64,000 nt of DNA from positions 124,001 to 188,000 of the forward strand of contig OESE01000183.1 of assembly GCA_900240875.1 (NCBI GenBank), read 5' to 3'. A program made the position numbers and the translations under genes. Positions 21,501 through 30,228 of this stretch are shown here, one piece after another; the first letter of the stretch is position 1; each line of letters begins with the position of its first letter. The notes beneath the pieces were generated by a model. That model was not told where the DNA came from and did no database searches. It saw only the letters and a program-made list of their open reading frames with translations. This DNA is from Crithidia expoeki. Its lineage: Eukaryota; Euglenozoa; Kinetoplastea; Trypanosomatida; Trypanosomatidae.

Positions 21501-24434
21501 TTAGAATTTTTGTTGCTTGTTATTTCGGAGTGCCAACAACTCTCTTTATCGCCACTCGAATTTTACGTCTCCGACGCTGTCCTCAACACGGCGAATCATT
21601 TTATCAGCGACATTATTACAAACTATCGCTGGGGGTGGTTTGCCGGTCCGAAAACTGTAAAGATGCTTTTAAGTAGTGCCCGGGGGACCCAAAGCGCTCT
21701 TTATGACCGACTTGTGCGCCAGTTGGGATCACAGCCCAACAAGCTCATTAATTTACAGAGCGATGAACTTCTTTTCACGAGTATGTGGGATAAAAGAGCC
21801 TTTTTTGTTAAACACTACCTTCATCCTGGTGTTTCTGCGATAGAAATGCTTAAGTATGTCTCAAGCGATAAATTTCACGCAAGTAGCAGCGCTGAAGAGA
21901 TTATTTTTAGTAACAGCTCCTCTGTGCTGCAGCTACTTCGCCGTTTTTTTGTCGCGGAAGACGATTTTGAGGACCTGTCAGATCCGCAAATTATTTCAGT
22001 TTTAGCTAGGTTTATTTCCACAGTGCCTTCAGAGGATTTATTCCTGTGGGAACTTTCAGAGTGGGCTTCGCTTCTGCGGTCGTGGGTTTCAGTCACGCTC
22101 ACGACTCAGCCGGAGTCAGAGCAGTGGGGTTGGCTACAACTCAGCTGCTGGACTCTTTTTTATCGATTTTATAATCATGTTTTTTTGATGGCAAGAGATC
22201 GCCACCCTAAGTATCCAAAGGAGAACGGGGTTTCTTTCTTTGGAGAGTTGCGGAAGGTTTACTTGCAACTATCTAGTTGTTTCTTGTGTTGCAATGCCGG
22301 AAGTGTTGACGAGGTTGCATTATTTACCGTTCGTTACGCTCTAAAGAACAATTCAGTTTTTGAACTTGGCGGTATTGATGACGAAATTTTCTGGTGTATT
22401 TTTCGTACGTGCGTGGAAGCGGTGTGGTTGGTGCTGAGCAAAGAGCAGTGCGCGTGTTTGCACGATCCAGAGGTCATCATGTTTCTATGTCGCGCGCACG
22501 CCAAAATTGGCCTACCACTACACATTCAGCGTAAGGTACACACAGCTCTTACGCTGAAGCTTCACGCATATGGCACCAGTAATCATAATTATGATGCTGA
22601 TGGACAGCGCCACGCCCTGTGGCTCATCAGCAGTTTTGGTGGCCGCATTTACTCACTAACAGCGCAGCTGGACAGCAGCCCAGTGAGTGCAGTAGCGCCG
22701 CCAAAAACCAGTACCGGCAGCAAAGAAAGGGACATTGCTACATCTTCAGCCATTCAAATTCAAGACCCGCAGCTAATAAGTGAGGTAAAAGAGTACTTCG
22801 ACTTCCGGAGCTCAGTTTCGCACGATGTTCTAAGGATTGTACAGGAGACTTTACGTGCAGTAACAGTATCCTTGCCGTCAGCTGTTTCTGACAATTTGGA
22901 GGTCCTGCAAGGCATTTCACAGCTCACGGCGAATTCCACAGTTTCGTTGGCAAGCGCAGGCAGTATAAGTGAAATTGAGCATGTTTATTTCCTTATACGG
23001 GACTTCGTTACATCCGCATCTCCATTGTCTGTGGACGCACCTCTACAGCCCACAGCACATTGTTTAAGCCACTTGCTTGGTCAGTTTCCCTCCTCGAGGC
23101 GTGCGTCCGCCTTCAGCGACGAGTACGCTTTGTCACTTGCGACTACGATACTGGGCAGTGCACTGAGGTCGTGGTTGCGTAGAAGTGCTTCGCTGGCGGC
23201 ACCACCGGCCCAAGTGCCATGTATCTTGGCTGTGTATTTGCCGTATTTGCTACGTCTCGATTTACCGCTCTATGTTGCAGCTTTGGGGTGCGTAGATAGT
23301 ATTGTGGGATACGGCGCGACAGCTGAAGTGGAGGCCGTGCTTCATGTGGTCTTAACGCGCCTCGGAGAAGACGTTGAGGATGTTCAGTGGAGCTCGCAGC
23401 TTGCTGGCGGCTGGTATAAAGCGTTGTTTTCGCTTTTAAGGCGCGTCGCTCTTTGTCTGTACAACAAAAAAGAGCAGTTTACTCGCCAACTCTGGGAAGG
23501 CATGTGGCGCGGCGCGAGCTCTTCAGACGTCTGCCATAGTCAAGACATGCAGGAGTATGTGCAACATGCGCTGCGGCAGCTGATTCGCGATCTAATTCCC
23601 AACTTCGCGCAGCTGGAGCTTTCACACCTGATTGTCCTCAATACTTCCATCCAGCGCAAGTCCACAAGGGAGGATTTGAGTGTGCATTTCGGGGCCGAGT
23701 TAGGCAGCACATTACTGCCGTTCCACATTGTAGGAGATTTCGGACGCAGCCGATGGCGCGGATTGCTGGCTGAGACACAAGCGACGTTTGCCGTGCACGC
23801 GGCACAAGCTCTCGGCGCAGACAATACTCATTCGCTTCTATTTGAGTTTGACAAGGCTGTTGAAGCACTTGTCAAGTCGAGCATAGGCAGCGTGACTTGC
23901 GTGGAAGAAATGCAGAGCTATTGTTTTTTGCGGGAATGTGTCAATCAGACTCTCCTACCCTCGACGGAGGCCGCTTTGAGTGCCCTCAACCACTTTACCT
24001 TTTCCAGTTTGGAGCGGCGCCGCGCAGTGCTCCATGAGCTGTGCGTGATGGCTGCTAACGATTCACACCCGCATGCCACGTCGGAAATTACAACTGCTTC
24101 GTGGACAGGCATTTATTTTGACGTAATGTACGAGCGCGCAACTTGCATAGACGAGGGCCTGTGGGTCGCTTGCGTGTTGGCTGCTGTAGAGGCAGGTGGG
24201 AGCCATCTGAAGTGGATTGTTGCAGCGTTGCAGTCGCTGATCGCTGCAAGCTCAACACGACGAAAACGTATCTTTCTGCGCCGAGCGGGAAAGCTGGCAA
24301 AGCGCAACGAAACACAAGGGCGGGTGCGTGATTTCTTCGCAGGCGCCGGCGACAGGCTCAGCGCGTTACACGCGCCGCCTGCCGTGTGGAAATCCGAGTT
24401 GCTAGTGGAAGTTACCTTTGTATTCTCTACTTGA
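18588..24434 (+). CDS. Giant helical solenoid-like protein, function unknown
   Basis: 1948 residues in one uninterrupted frame from the first ATG after 18540. It reads as continuous amphipathic helices rich in Leu, Phe, Cys and Ser, with no membrane segment. One stretch resembles a HEAT repeat (DNPDPFVRADAFLALA at about 319). A Ser/Thr-rich, less ordered segment is at about 1370-1400. This would suit a large HEAT/ARM solenoid such as a transport receptor, proteasome activator or PIKK-like scaffold, but no family motif decides between them. Third codon positions are much less GC-biased than in PEX1 or RUVBL1, which suggests low expression or a different mutational setting after the tRNA cluster. 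It is the longest gene of the window and is not recognised by me. Confidence 0.85.
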   Translation: MNPEQETLAAVWHKAKKPSRNAAMLTHNLRATFRFLETQWDDKARQIIGTLVAVNSSRMPTTIWAALFQQLRETNSLAIKVYILKQFANVCWTVPLAQGLNAFRTFALEIRPLLWDIQIVTNSAFQKHFSTIVFFLKSYAEEKLALDLFNIMYRNLVKWKQAAAIRAASSVIAQLVLRIPHCPPADELLRRARKDMDFFGYIILLETTIAVDNNGESAVNPERLNFFCEEVDNALRYIAESFVEYHNAIPPCISSYRRLRSTHANWETAYAGALSNAILAYLESEKASKLLVCPFLQFLQTTSHTWPGDRNVILWQLTDNPDPFVRADAFLALASKAHLLDASEKRLMIAELMEKLRHFIEENCSYTIVAILKYLKVLMFHEDIPSSTQQLYLARLLHISCRLGNEFKTDTPVQLELLSLFAAAPIAPTAVQTYALKVFLEADDRAVAKQAFQTLINVLASSLPVAATLAFEQFGTPVGYLEGIFWDEFEEHNELASPFGVCVQNYETLSTVVHRRFLQVPLNNPADGFSNLVACDAVKQLCKFAELKKCSAFLSQHSTLTIVAQILLSHESMSSDVYVSLVQAAFACASLEDCETRANVSLFVCLMQHSWSVLVDCATSLHQEFALAVDLPGYRFFRSDASPSYLRNLITECKDVALSNEVPVYSSVFFQIIEGNIQLFAKCVEALKFSPLFMSEVMHALNQIFKLCDTFFHCTPKLTLRLLRSIFDTVVSFEAVSKLGEHFLYELTTRFSKCCSSLVNRAVTLDFSSYCPDLCDFLLLCLQQDKGKSRGAFSELISNNWGTVADLVAFCKDISAVCSTQKECEATLSLLRLMRCLCWSPYFLHIREVVSKEVIGEIAQNSEHWSWFLEREECRKIIFDLQSAFLMGGEAMHCVINQIICNENPPKDFFVFFEKVVDFFHNNDAQTQIVLKQKLFEQHSGICLISLAAIDNFYLPAAVEFVLASPVEVYLLEFLLLVISECQQLSLSPLEFYVSDAVLNTANHFISDIITNYRWGWFAGPKTVKMLLSSARGTQSALYDRLVRQLGSQPNKLINLQSDELLFTSMWDKRAFFVKHYLHPGVSAIEMLKYVSSDKFHASSSAEEIIFSNSSSVLQLLRRFFVAEDDFEDLSDPQIISVLARFISTVPSEDLFLWELSEWASLLRSWVSVTLTTQPESEQWGWLQLSCWTLFYRFYNHVFLMARDRHPKYPKENGVSFFGELRKVYLQLSSCFLCCNAGSVDEVALFTVRYALKNNSVFELGGIDDEIFWCIFRTCVEAVWLVLSKEQCACLHDPEVIMFLCRAHAKIGLPLHIQRKVHTALTLKLHAYGTSNHNYDADGQRHALWLISSFGGRIYSLTAQLDSSPVSAVAPPKTSTGSKERDIATSSAIQIQDPQLISEVKEYFDFRSSVSHDVLRIVQETLRAVTVSLPSAVSDNLEVLQGISQLTANSTVSLASAGSISEIEHVYFLIRDFVTSASPLSVDAPLQPTAHCLSHLLGQFPSSRRASAFSDEYALSLATTILGSALRSWLRRSASLAAPPAQVPCILAVYLPYLLRLDLPLYVAALGCVDSIVGYGATAEVEAVLHVVLTRLGEDVEDVQWSSQLAGGWYKALFSLLRRVALCLYNKKEQFTRQLWEGMWRGASSSDVCHSQDMQEYVQHALRQLIRDLIPNFAQLELSHLIVLNTSIQRKSTREDLSVHFGAELGSTLLPFHIVGDFGRSRWRGLLAETQATFAVHAAQALGADNTHSLLFEFDKAVEALVKSSIGSVTCVEEMQSYCFLRECVNQTLLPSTEAALSALNHFTFSSLERRRAVLHELCVMAANDSHPHATSEITTASWTGIYFDVMYERATCIDEGLWVACVLAAVEAGGSHLKWIVAALQSLIAASSTRRKRIFLRRAGKLAKRNETQGRVRDFFAGAGDRLSALHAPPAVWKSELLVEVTFVFST

Positions 24435-25010
24435 GCGGGAAAGTAAACTGACACATCGACGGTTTAACAGCTACTGAGAATTTTTTTCTTGTTTTAACCA
24501 TAAAGCCTTTTCTTTGATCTCGTCTTCGCTATATTTCTCAGCGGAGTATTCTCGACCAAGAAATAGCACAAAGTAAGTGAACACTCAGATTAATAGCGAA
24601 AGTCCTGTACCCAGACAATGGATGTATCGAGTCTGACATCAACACGAAACTAATTTCTCTCCGTTAACTATTTTTTTTTTCTACTCTAAAGGTGAAGTGG
24701 CCAACACTACTAGGAACTTCCTAAGCTGTTGGTGGATTTTCTCCAGCGCATGCAGCCGCACCTTTTTGCACATGGTGTTCTCTGCACCATTCTCCAACTC
24801 AAGAATTCCGATCGCCCACTTTCGTTCTGTGCAACATCAATGCTGTGTGGATCGCAATGTGGAACACGCAGTCATTTGTTCACTCGAACAAGCGCTTTAC
24901 CTTTTTTCTACGCTTTTGTCGTGCAGAGTGAACGAAACACTTGTGTTCTCTATTATAGTCAATCATATACAAAGTCTGCGTCACAATCTGTTATAGTGGT
25001 TCTTCTAGCA
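24435..25010. other. Spacer before the LicD-like gene
   Basis: No gene seen. It contains a T-run near 24670-24680 and an AG at 24691-24692 that could be an acceptor. Several short upstream ATGs follow it, so the acceptor near 25008 is the more likely functional one. Confidence 0.55.
24990..25008 (+). promoter_or_regulatory. Candidate spliced-leader acceptor for the LicD-like gene
   Basis: A T/G-rich stretch ending in TTCTTCTAG at 25008 lies two bases before the ATG. Use of this AG would remove all upstream ATGs from the mRNA. Confidence 0.45.
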
Positions 25011-25691
25011 ATGAGCGGCTCTCAAACTCCTCGTGCGGAAAGCGGCGCGGGGGGCGTGCAAAATTGTTCCGTTACTGCTGCTGCCACATCACCAGAAAAG
25101 GTCAGCGCACCGCCTGGGCTAATGTGGACACGCGCTGGCATTATCGTGCTTGTGGCAGTCGTCTCGTGGATCACCATCTGCTACTGCTCGAACGTGTACT
25201 ATGATCGCGACTCCGCCTTCCACGACGCCCTCAAATGCACACAACGGGTGTTAAACGAACGTGTCGGCCAGTCATGGCTGCTGAATGGCACTCTGCTCGG
25301 CTCCACCCGCATCGGACGTCTTGTCCTTTGGGATGCAGATTTGGACATAGGTGTATTAATGCCGACACCGACTGATTTCGACTCGGCGTCGATGGCTTTA
25401 GACACGGAATGCTTCGGATATAAGTCGGTGGTTAAGCACGGGGCGTACAATTCTGCACTTCGGGTGTGGCGCAAGTGCACGCCTCGCATATGTGCGGAAT
25501 TCTACGAAACAACGTTGGTGGACGGCGTGGCTAAAACTGGAGAAGGAGAGTCAGCGGAATCACTCTTATTTCCGCTCGAGCCGTGCACCATCTCCGGCAT
25601 TGAGGCGCATTGCCCGAAGAACTTCAGCTACTATCTTGCACAAGCTTTCGGCCAAGAGTGGCTGACAACTCCACTCACACAGCTTTTCTAA
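25011..25691 (+). CDS. LicD/fukutin-like membrane protein
   Basis: 226 residues. The cytosolic N-terminus of about 41 residues is followed by one membrane segment (about 42-60, GIIVLVAVVSWITICYC), a type II anchor layout typical of Golgi or ER transferases. The lumenal part has the LicD-family signature: WLLNGTLLGSTRIG then LWDADLDIGVL, with Asp108, Asp110 and Asp112 as the probable metal ligands of the nucleotidyltransferase-like fold. LicD and fukutin relatives transfer phosphocholine or ribitol-phosphate groups onto glycans; by inference this protein modifies a surface or secreted glycan. It is short for the family, ending soon after the core. The ATG at 25011 is supported by the adjacent AG. 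Confidence 0.8.
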   Translation: MSGSQTPRAESGAGGVQNCSVTAAATSPEKVSAPPGLMWTRAGIIVLVAVVSWITICYCSNVYYDRDSAFHDALKCTQRVLNERVGQSWLLNGTLLGSTRIGRLVLWDADLDIGVLMPTPTDFDSASMALDTECFGYKSVVKHGAYNSALRVWRKCTPRICAEFYETTLVDGVAKTGEGESAESLLFPLEPCTISGIEAHCPKNFSYYLAQAFGQEWLTTPLTQLF

Positions 25692-26461
25692 TTCCAGCGA
25701 GACCATCGCCTTACTTTCCTTCTGACGTTTCTCGTCCGTAGCTGCAGCATAGTTTTCTCGCCTGCGTTCACTGGAAGGTGATAAACGTGCAAGCTACGTT
25801 TGAGACAAAAGACTTCTTTTGGTCGCGCTTTTCTCGAGTAACGTTTTTTTTTTTTGCCTTCCTCTTTCTCGTTCTTACATTAAAATCTGCGTAGTACCGT
25901 CGCAGAGTTGTAGGCTACATCGTTGGGAGGGCCATTTTGACTTCGAGTTGGAGGAACGGACGTAATAATCGGGGTGCGCTTATTAAGAAGATCACAGTGT
26001 GAAGGACTCACGAAGCACACTTCACCGTTTGCGGGATTATCTACTATTCCAAGTGCCGTGAAAAATAGGCGCAGTTTGCGAAATTAGTCGGTAGGTCGTT
26101 CTGGAGTCAGTTCGTTGTCAAGAACAGTGTTCTAGGTTAGAGACTTCAGTTTAAGAAGAGCTTGTCTGGTTATTCCCTTGCGGCAATAGCCACCTTACAA
26201 AGAAGCCGCAGACAAATTGAGTCAAGAAAAATGCGTTACGATGAAAATCGAATGTCTGCATTTTTTCCCCCTGTGCTTACCGCCGCTGTCACTTAAAATT
26301 TTATATGGCGTAGTGTTGTCTTATCAGATATGTATCGCGGTTTTTCCTTCCCTCCCTTCTTTGTTCTTTTTGTGATTTCGTTGAGAGTGACCAACTTTTC
26401 TGTTAATAGGGTTTACAGCTATTAGGACAAGTCTGTTTTTTCTCTTCTGCATTAGTTCATA
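25692..26461. other. Spacer before the PDCD2-like gene
   Basis: No gene seen. T-runs occur at about 25845-25856 and 26262-26268. Confidence 0.6.
26432..26455 (+). promoter_or_regulatory. Candidate spliced-leader acceptor for the PDCD2-like gene
   Basis: A pyrimidine tract ends in TTAG at 26455, six bases before the ATG at 26462. Confidence 0.55.
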
Positions 26462-27736
26462 ATGAGTAGCGACGCCACCCAGCCCGTGTGGATCGGCACG
26501 CCGCAGCGCGGTGGTTCGCAAGAGGATGTATTGGACCCTTACACCTCCAAAATCGGAGGATCAGCCACCTTCTTCCGTGTCGGGAGCACCCTGACAGAGC
26601 GGCTGGAGGCGGCAGTGCTTAGTAAGCACTTCCAGTGTCCGCAGTGCAAGTCAACGGCGCAGGTTTCGCTTCTGAGCCAGGTGTACGCTCCACTGGACGT
26701 GTACGATCGTGTCCTCTACGTCCTCACTTGCGCTGCCTGTACCCTGCGCCCCGCCGCTGGCTTGGCGGCAATGGGGACCACTGCAGCAGTAGCAGCCGTG
26801 CCACCACCACCACCGGCCGGTACTGGGAAAAAGGGCAGCCTCGCTGCTGCTGCTGCGACCAAGTCCCTCACCAGCTTTTGCTTCGCCGTCCGGAGTCAGA
26901 ACTTCAGCAGTGAATATTTTGCGGAGCAGCAGCAGCAGCGGAATGCGGCCCAGCAAAGCGAGGCAGCTCGGAGGGCAGAGGATGAAACCGGGACGCCGCT
27001 GTTTGACGAGGGGGACGACGACTGGGGTGACGGCGCGGAGGACTGGGGTGATGCGGTCGTCGGTGTAGGTGGCAACAACAGCTGCGACGACACCTCACAG
27101 GCATCACCACCAACGCCGCCGCAGGCAACTTCTCCCTCAACTACCGCAGATGTGGAGGTCATGCACTCGCTGAAAGAACAAGTGTCTTTCCCTCTGGCGG
27201 CGCGTGCTACGCTGGTACCGCTGAAGGGGACTATGTACACAACTGGGCTCCCGCTTGATCTCTACATCGAGCCGGCACAAAAAAGAAGAAAGGAGCTCTC
27301 AATAGAGGAGCAGCTGGCAGCGGTAGAGCGCATGTACGGCGACAGCGCCACGGTCGACATGAGCGGCTTCGAGGAGGACGATGAGACGCCGGCCGAGGCG
27401 TGTGTACGGGAGTACATGGAGGGAATGGAGGCGAACCCCACGCAGTGCGTGCGGTGGTGCCCAGGTGGTGCCCCGCTGCGGACGTCGCAGTCAGCCATCG
27501 GCTTAGATGGTGCCGCGGTGCCGCCGCCGTGCCCCGCTTGCGGTGCGCCGCGCCAGTTTGAGATGCAACTGACAGCGCCGACTGTGTATTACCTTACCAA
27601 GGACATTGGGGAGGCGAAGAATGCAACTTTGCACTTTAGTAATGTTCTGGTGTACACTTGCAGCAAAACCTGCTACGCCACCACGGCGAATCAGCCGTAC
27701 TTGCCGGAGTACGTTGTCGTGGAAGACGAATTGTAA
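26462..27736 (+). CDS. PDCD2/TSR4-like protein (ribosome assembly)
   Basis: 424 residues. It starts with the family pattern VWIGTP...DPYTSKIGGSATFF, then an N-terminal cysteine region (CPQC at 59-62, and C...C near 90-93 with QVYAPLDVYDRVLYVLTCAAC). The C-terminal PDCD2_C domain is clear: CPACGAPRQFEMQL near 357 and FSNVLVYTCSKTCY near the end. Between them is an acidic, low-complexity linker (DDDWGDGAEDWGDA). PDCD2, PDCD2L and yeast Tsr4 act as dedicated chaperones of ribosomal protein uS5 (RPS2) during 40S assembly; the same role is inferred here. An RLYV-type zinc core in place of a classic MYND finger resembles PDCD2L/Tsr4. Confidence 0.88.
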   Translation: MSSDATQPVWIGTPQRGGSQEDVLDPYTSKIGGSATFFRVGSTLTERLEAAVLSKHFQCPQCKSTAQVSLLSQVYAPLDVYDRVLYVLTCAACTLRPAAGLAAMGTTAAVAAVPPPPPAGTGKKGSLAAAAATKSLTSFCFAVRSQNFSSEYFAEQQQQRNAAQQSEAARRAEDETGTPLFDEGDDDWGDGAEDWGDAVVGVGGNNSCDDTSQASPPTPPQATSPSTTADVEVMHSLKEQVSFPLAARATLVPLKGTMYTTGLPLDLYIEPAQKRRKELSIEEQLAAVERMYGDSATVDMSGFEEDDETPAEACVREYMEGMEANPTQCVRWCPGGAPLRTSQSAIGLDGAAVPPPCPACGAPRQFEMQLTAPTVYYLTKDIGEAKNATLHFSNVLVYTCSKTCYATTANQPYLPEYVVVEDEL

Positions 27737-28277
27737 ACGTTTCGATTTTCTTACTTTTCTCTTTTTCTTTTATAATGGTATTAACTCGAGTAACGTGCAG
27801 GCAAAAACGTCAGGAATGATTATTTAATGGACAAACTTGCGTAGAAAGCAGTCCTTTTTGTTAAATACGGAGAGTTTCGATTTGACTTTTCGGTCTGAAC
27901 CAGAACAAAGGCAAGGTTAGGAGACTGCATTCTTGATGCAGTCCGTAGAGTTGAGCTACGTAGAATTGTCGGGGGTTATTAACAACTCTAAGTAGTTATT
28001 AACCACCAACTGTCTCCAGTGCTGTTTGGTCTTACCAATGTATCTTTTTTTTCTCCATCTTTGTGCCCGGATGATCGTTTTTATGTTATGTAACGTTTCT
28101 CACGCAACATGACACGACAGACTCTTTCTTGGTAAACTCATCTTCATATTCCCCTTTTGTACATTTAGCAACAAAAACATAAACGATCCGACATCTTTAT
28201 TGTATTTCTCACTGGTTGAATGGTGCTAAACCCGGTCTACGAAGGCTTTATATATAAAAAAGCAAAATCGCACAGTT
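27737..28277. other. Spacer with small hairpins
   Basis: No gene seen. It contains a perfect 8-bp hairpin at 27923-27943, a second smaller one at 27945-27961 and a repeated GTTATTAAC just after. Confidence 0.55.
27923..27943 (+). repeat. Perfect 8-bp hairpin
   Basis: GACTGCAT and ATGCAGTC flank a 5-base loop. It lies in the 3' UTR or spacer of the PDCD2-like gene; a role in RNA stability is possible but not shown. Confidence 0.7.
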
Positions 28278-29309
28278 ATGGCAGCGTTTGAGGACGTGAT
28301 ACTGCTTAACGATCAAGCTGCGCTGCAGCAGTTCTTCAGCACGTCTCCGAAAAATGCCGTTAACAGCGTCAACAGCGAGGGCTACACGCCCCTCTACTTC
28401 GCGTGCATGAAGCCGTCGGTGTCCCTCAGCACCATCGAGGAACTCGTCCACCTCGGCGCCGTCGTCGACACCCGCGGCACCGACGATGAGACGGCGTTGT
28501 ACATCAGCGTGTACAACCGACGCATTGACGTGGCAAAGTACTTGTTAGGCCTATGCGCCGACGTGAATGCCGTTAACGGTGTGCTCAAGGAGACGGCGCT
28601 GCATGTCGCCGCACGGTTTGGATACGGTGAGTTTGTCGCCCTGCTGCTCGGCGCTGGCGCGGACTTGAACGCGCGCAACCGTAAGCAGGAAACACCGCTG
28701 TTCGCGGCCGCGCAGGCGGGCTGGCATGAGACGGTATACCTCCTCCTTGACGCCGGCGCTAACGCCACGCTGGCCAACGAGGACGGTAAGGTGCCGCTCT
28801 ACATTGCTTCGGAGAAAGGCTTCAAGCACGTGGTGGTGCTGTTAACGGCTCCTCGAACGGATCTACGGCACGCCAAGGCGGAGGCGGACGCGGAGTGGCG
28901 TTTGCGGCCGGTGCCGATACTGTCGTCGGAGCAGATGATGGACAAAGCGGCCGCGGACAAGAATTATACGGCCGCGGTGCGGCGGCGGTCGTCGGCGGCG
29001 GCGGAGTCTTTCTCGGATACAAAGCCGATGGAGGTGGTGGACATCAAGGTGCCAGAGACGAAGGTGTACACACACAACCCCCTCACGGGCGAGTCGTACG
29101 GCCCGTGCCGCAGCCTAGAGGAAGTCGGCTACGACTCGCCGCCGCCTATCCCAAAGGAGCTGCTGAACCGACCGCCGGCGCGGTTGCCACGCGTGGGCGG
29201 CACGTCCATGGTGGTCGGCACCGGCACCGAGGATGGCAGCCGCGAGCCGCTCCGCGTAGAGCCTCCTGGCTCGGATGCAATGCAGTATGATGTGTTGTAT
29301 AAGAAATAA
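28278..29309 (+). CDS. Ankyrin-repeat protein
   Basis: 343 residues. Residues about 33-195 form five ankyrin repeats, each with the TPLYFA/ETALHVAA/TPLFAAA helix start and the LLLGAGADLNARN-like turn. The C-terminal 140 residues are not ankyrin: they are basic and Pro-rich, with a NPLTGESYGPCRSLEEVGY stretch. The repeats serve for protein binding; no partner or catalytic domain is visible. No signal peptide or membrane segment is seen. The ATG at 28278 is the first in the frame. Confidence 0.88.
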   Translation: MAAFEDVILLNDQAALQQFFSTSPKNAVNSVNSEGYTPLYFACMKPSVSLSTIEELVHLGAVVDTRGTDDETALYISVYNRRIDVAKYLLGLCADVNAVNGVLKETALHVAARFGYGEFVALLLGAGADLNARNRKQETPLFAAAQAGWHETVYLLLDAGANATLANEDGKVPLYIASEKGFKHVVVLLTAPRTDLRHAKAEADAEWRLRPVPILSSEQMMDKAAADKNYTAAVRRRSSAAAESFSDTKPMEVVDIKVPETKVYTHNPLTGESYGPCRSLEEVGYDSPPPIPKELLNRPPARLPRVGGTSMVVGTGTEDGSREPLRVEPPGSDAMQYDVLYKK

Positions 29310-30039
29310 ACAGGCAACAGACAAAATCTGGGAGAGGTAAGGAGCTGATTTTTGCCGATTGTTTTGGTGTTTACTCCTCCAAGTTCTTTTGTTCGATTGC
29401 GCGTAGCGCAAACCATGGCGGTTTGCAGGTGACTGGCAGCATTAACAACGCTAGTTGAGCCGGTTGACTTTCTGCTAGCACATACCCGCTAGTCTCCCAA
29501 GGCAAACGAACTACCAAAGACGATTGTATCTCCTTTCCTTGTATTCAGCGTACAACTCGGAACGATGTGTGTACAGTTGCTCGTTATAATTCTCAATATT
29601 GAATATGAGCTCAAAAGCGTTTCAGGGTGCACCCCAGGTAAGCAGGAAGCTGAGAAAACTATTTGACGCTACTGTTTCCTATCGTTGAACAGCGCTGAAA
29701 GAAAGGAGAAACGCGTTACTTTTGCCTTTTTTTTGGGGGGGGGGGAGAGAATAGTTTTGCTTGCTGTTGCTTTGCGCTGTGAAGAGCAGCACTTCGGATT
29801 CAATTCGGGAGCCTTCCTTAAAAAAGCGTTTTAATAACTGCCCTTTACGTGTATCTTGCCCTTATATTCCCGCACATTTTTCTTGTTAGTACCCTCGGGT
29901 ACTTGTTTTTCTCTCGTCGCATTTACTCACTGTGCTGAGGTGCTGCGATCAAACGCAAAACAACAAGCAAACACCAAGGATCCTTTGTTTTGTCTGAGCT
30001 GCACACAACTCTCATTCTTTTTTTCTTTTTCCTATTCGA

Positions 30040-30086
<47 letters not shown>

Positions 30087-30228
30087 CGACTGTGTGGACT
30101 ATCGCGATATTTAACTTACTTAATCTCCCACGCCAAATAGAAGCAAATCACTCGCATCTTTTTACTGGAACTCTCTCTTCTTTGTTTCTGTACGAAAGGT
30201 GAAAAAGGCAGTAGCTTAGTTTAGTGCG
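29310..30228. other. Spacer before the coiled-coil gene
   Basis: No gene seen. It holds a T8 then G11 homopolymer junction near 29729-29747 and a long CA microsatellite. Confidence 0.6.
30042..30082. repeat. CA microsatellite
   Basis: About twenty AC units upstream of the coiled-coil gene. Confidence 0.95.
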
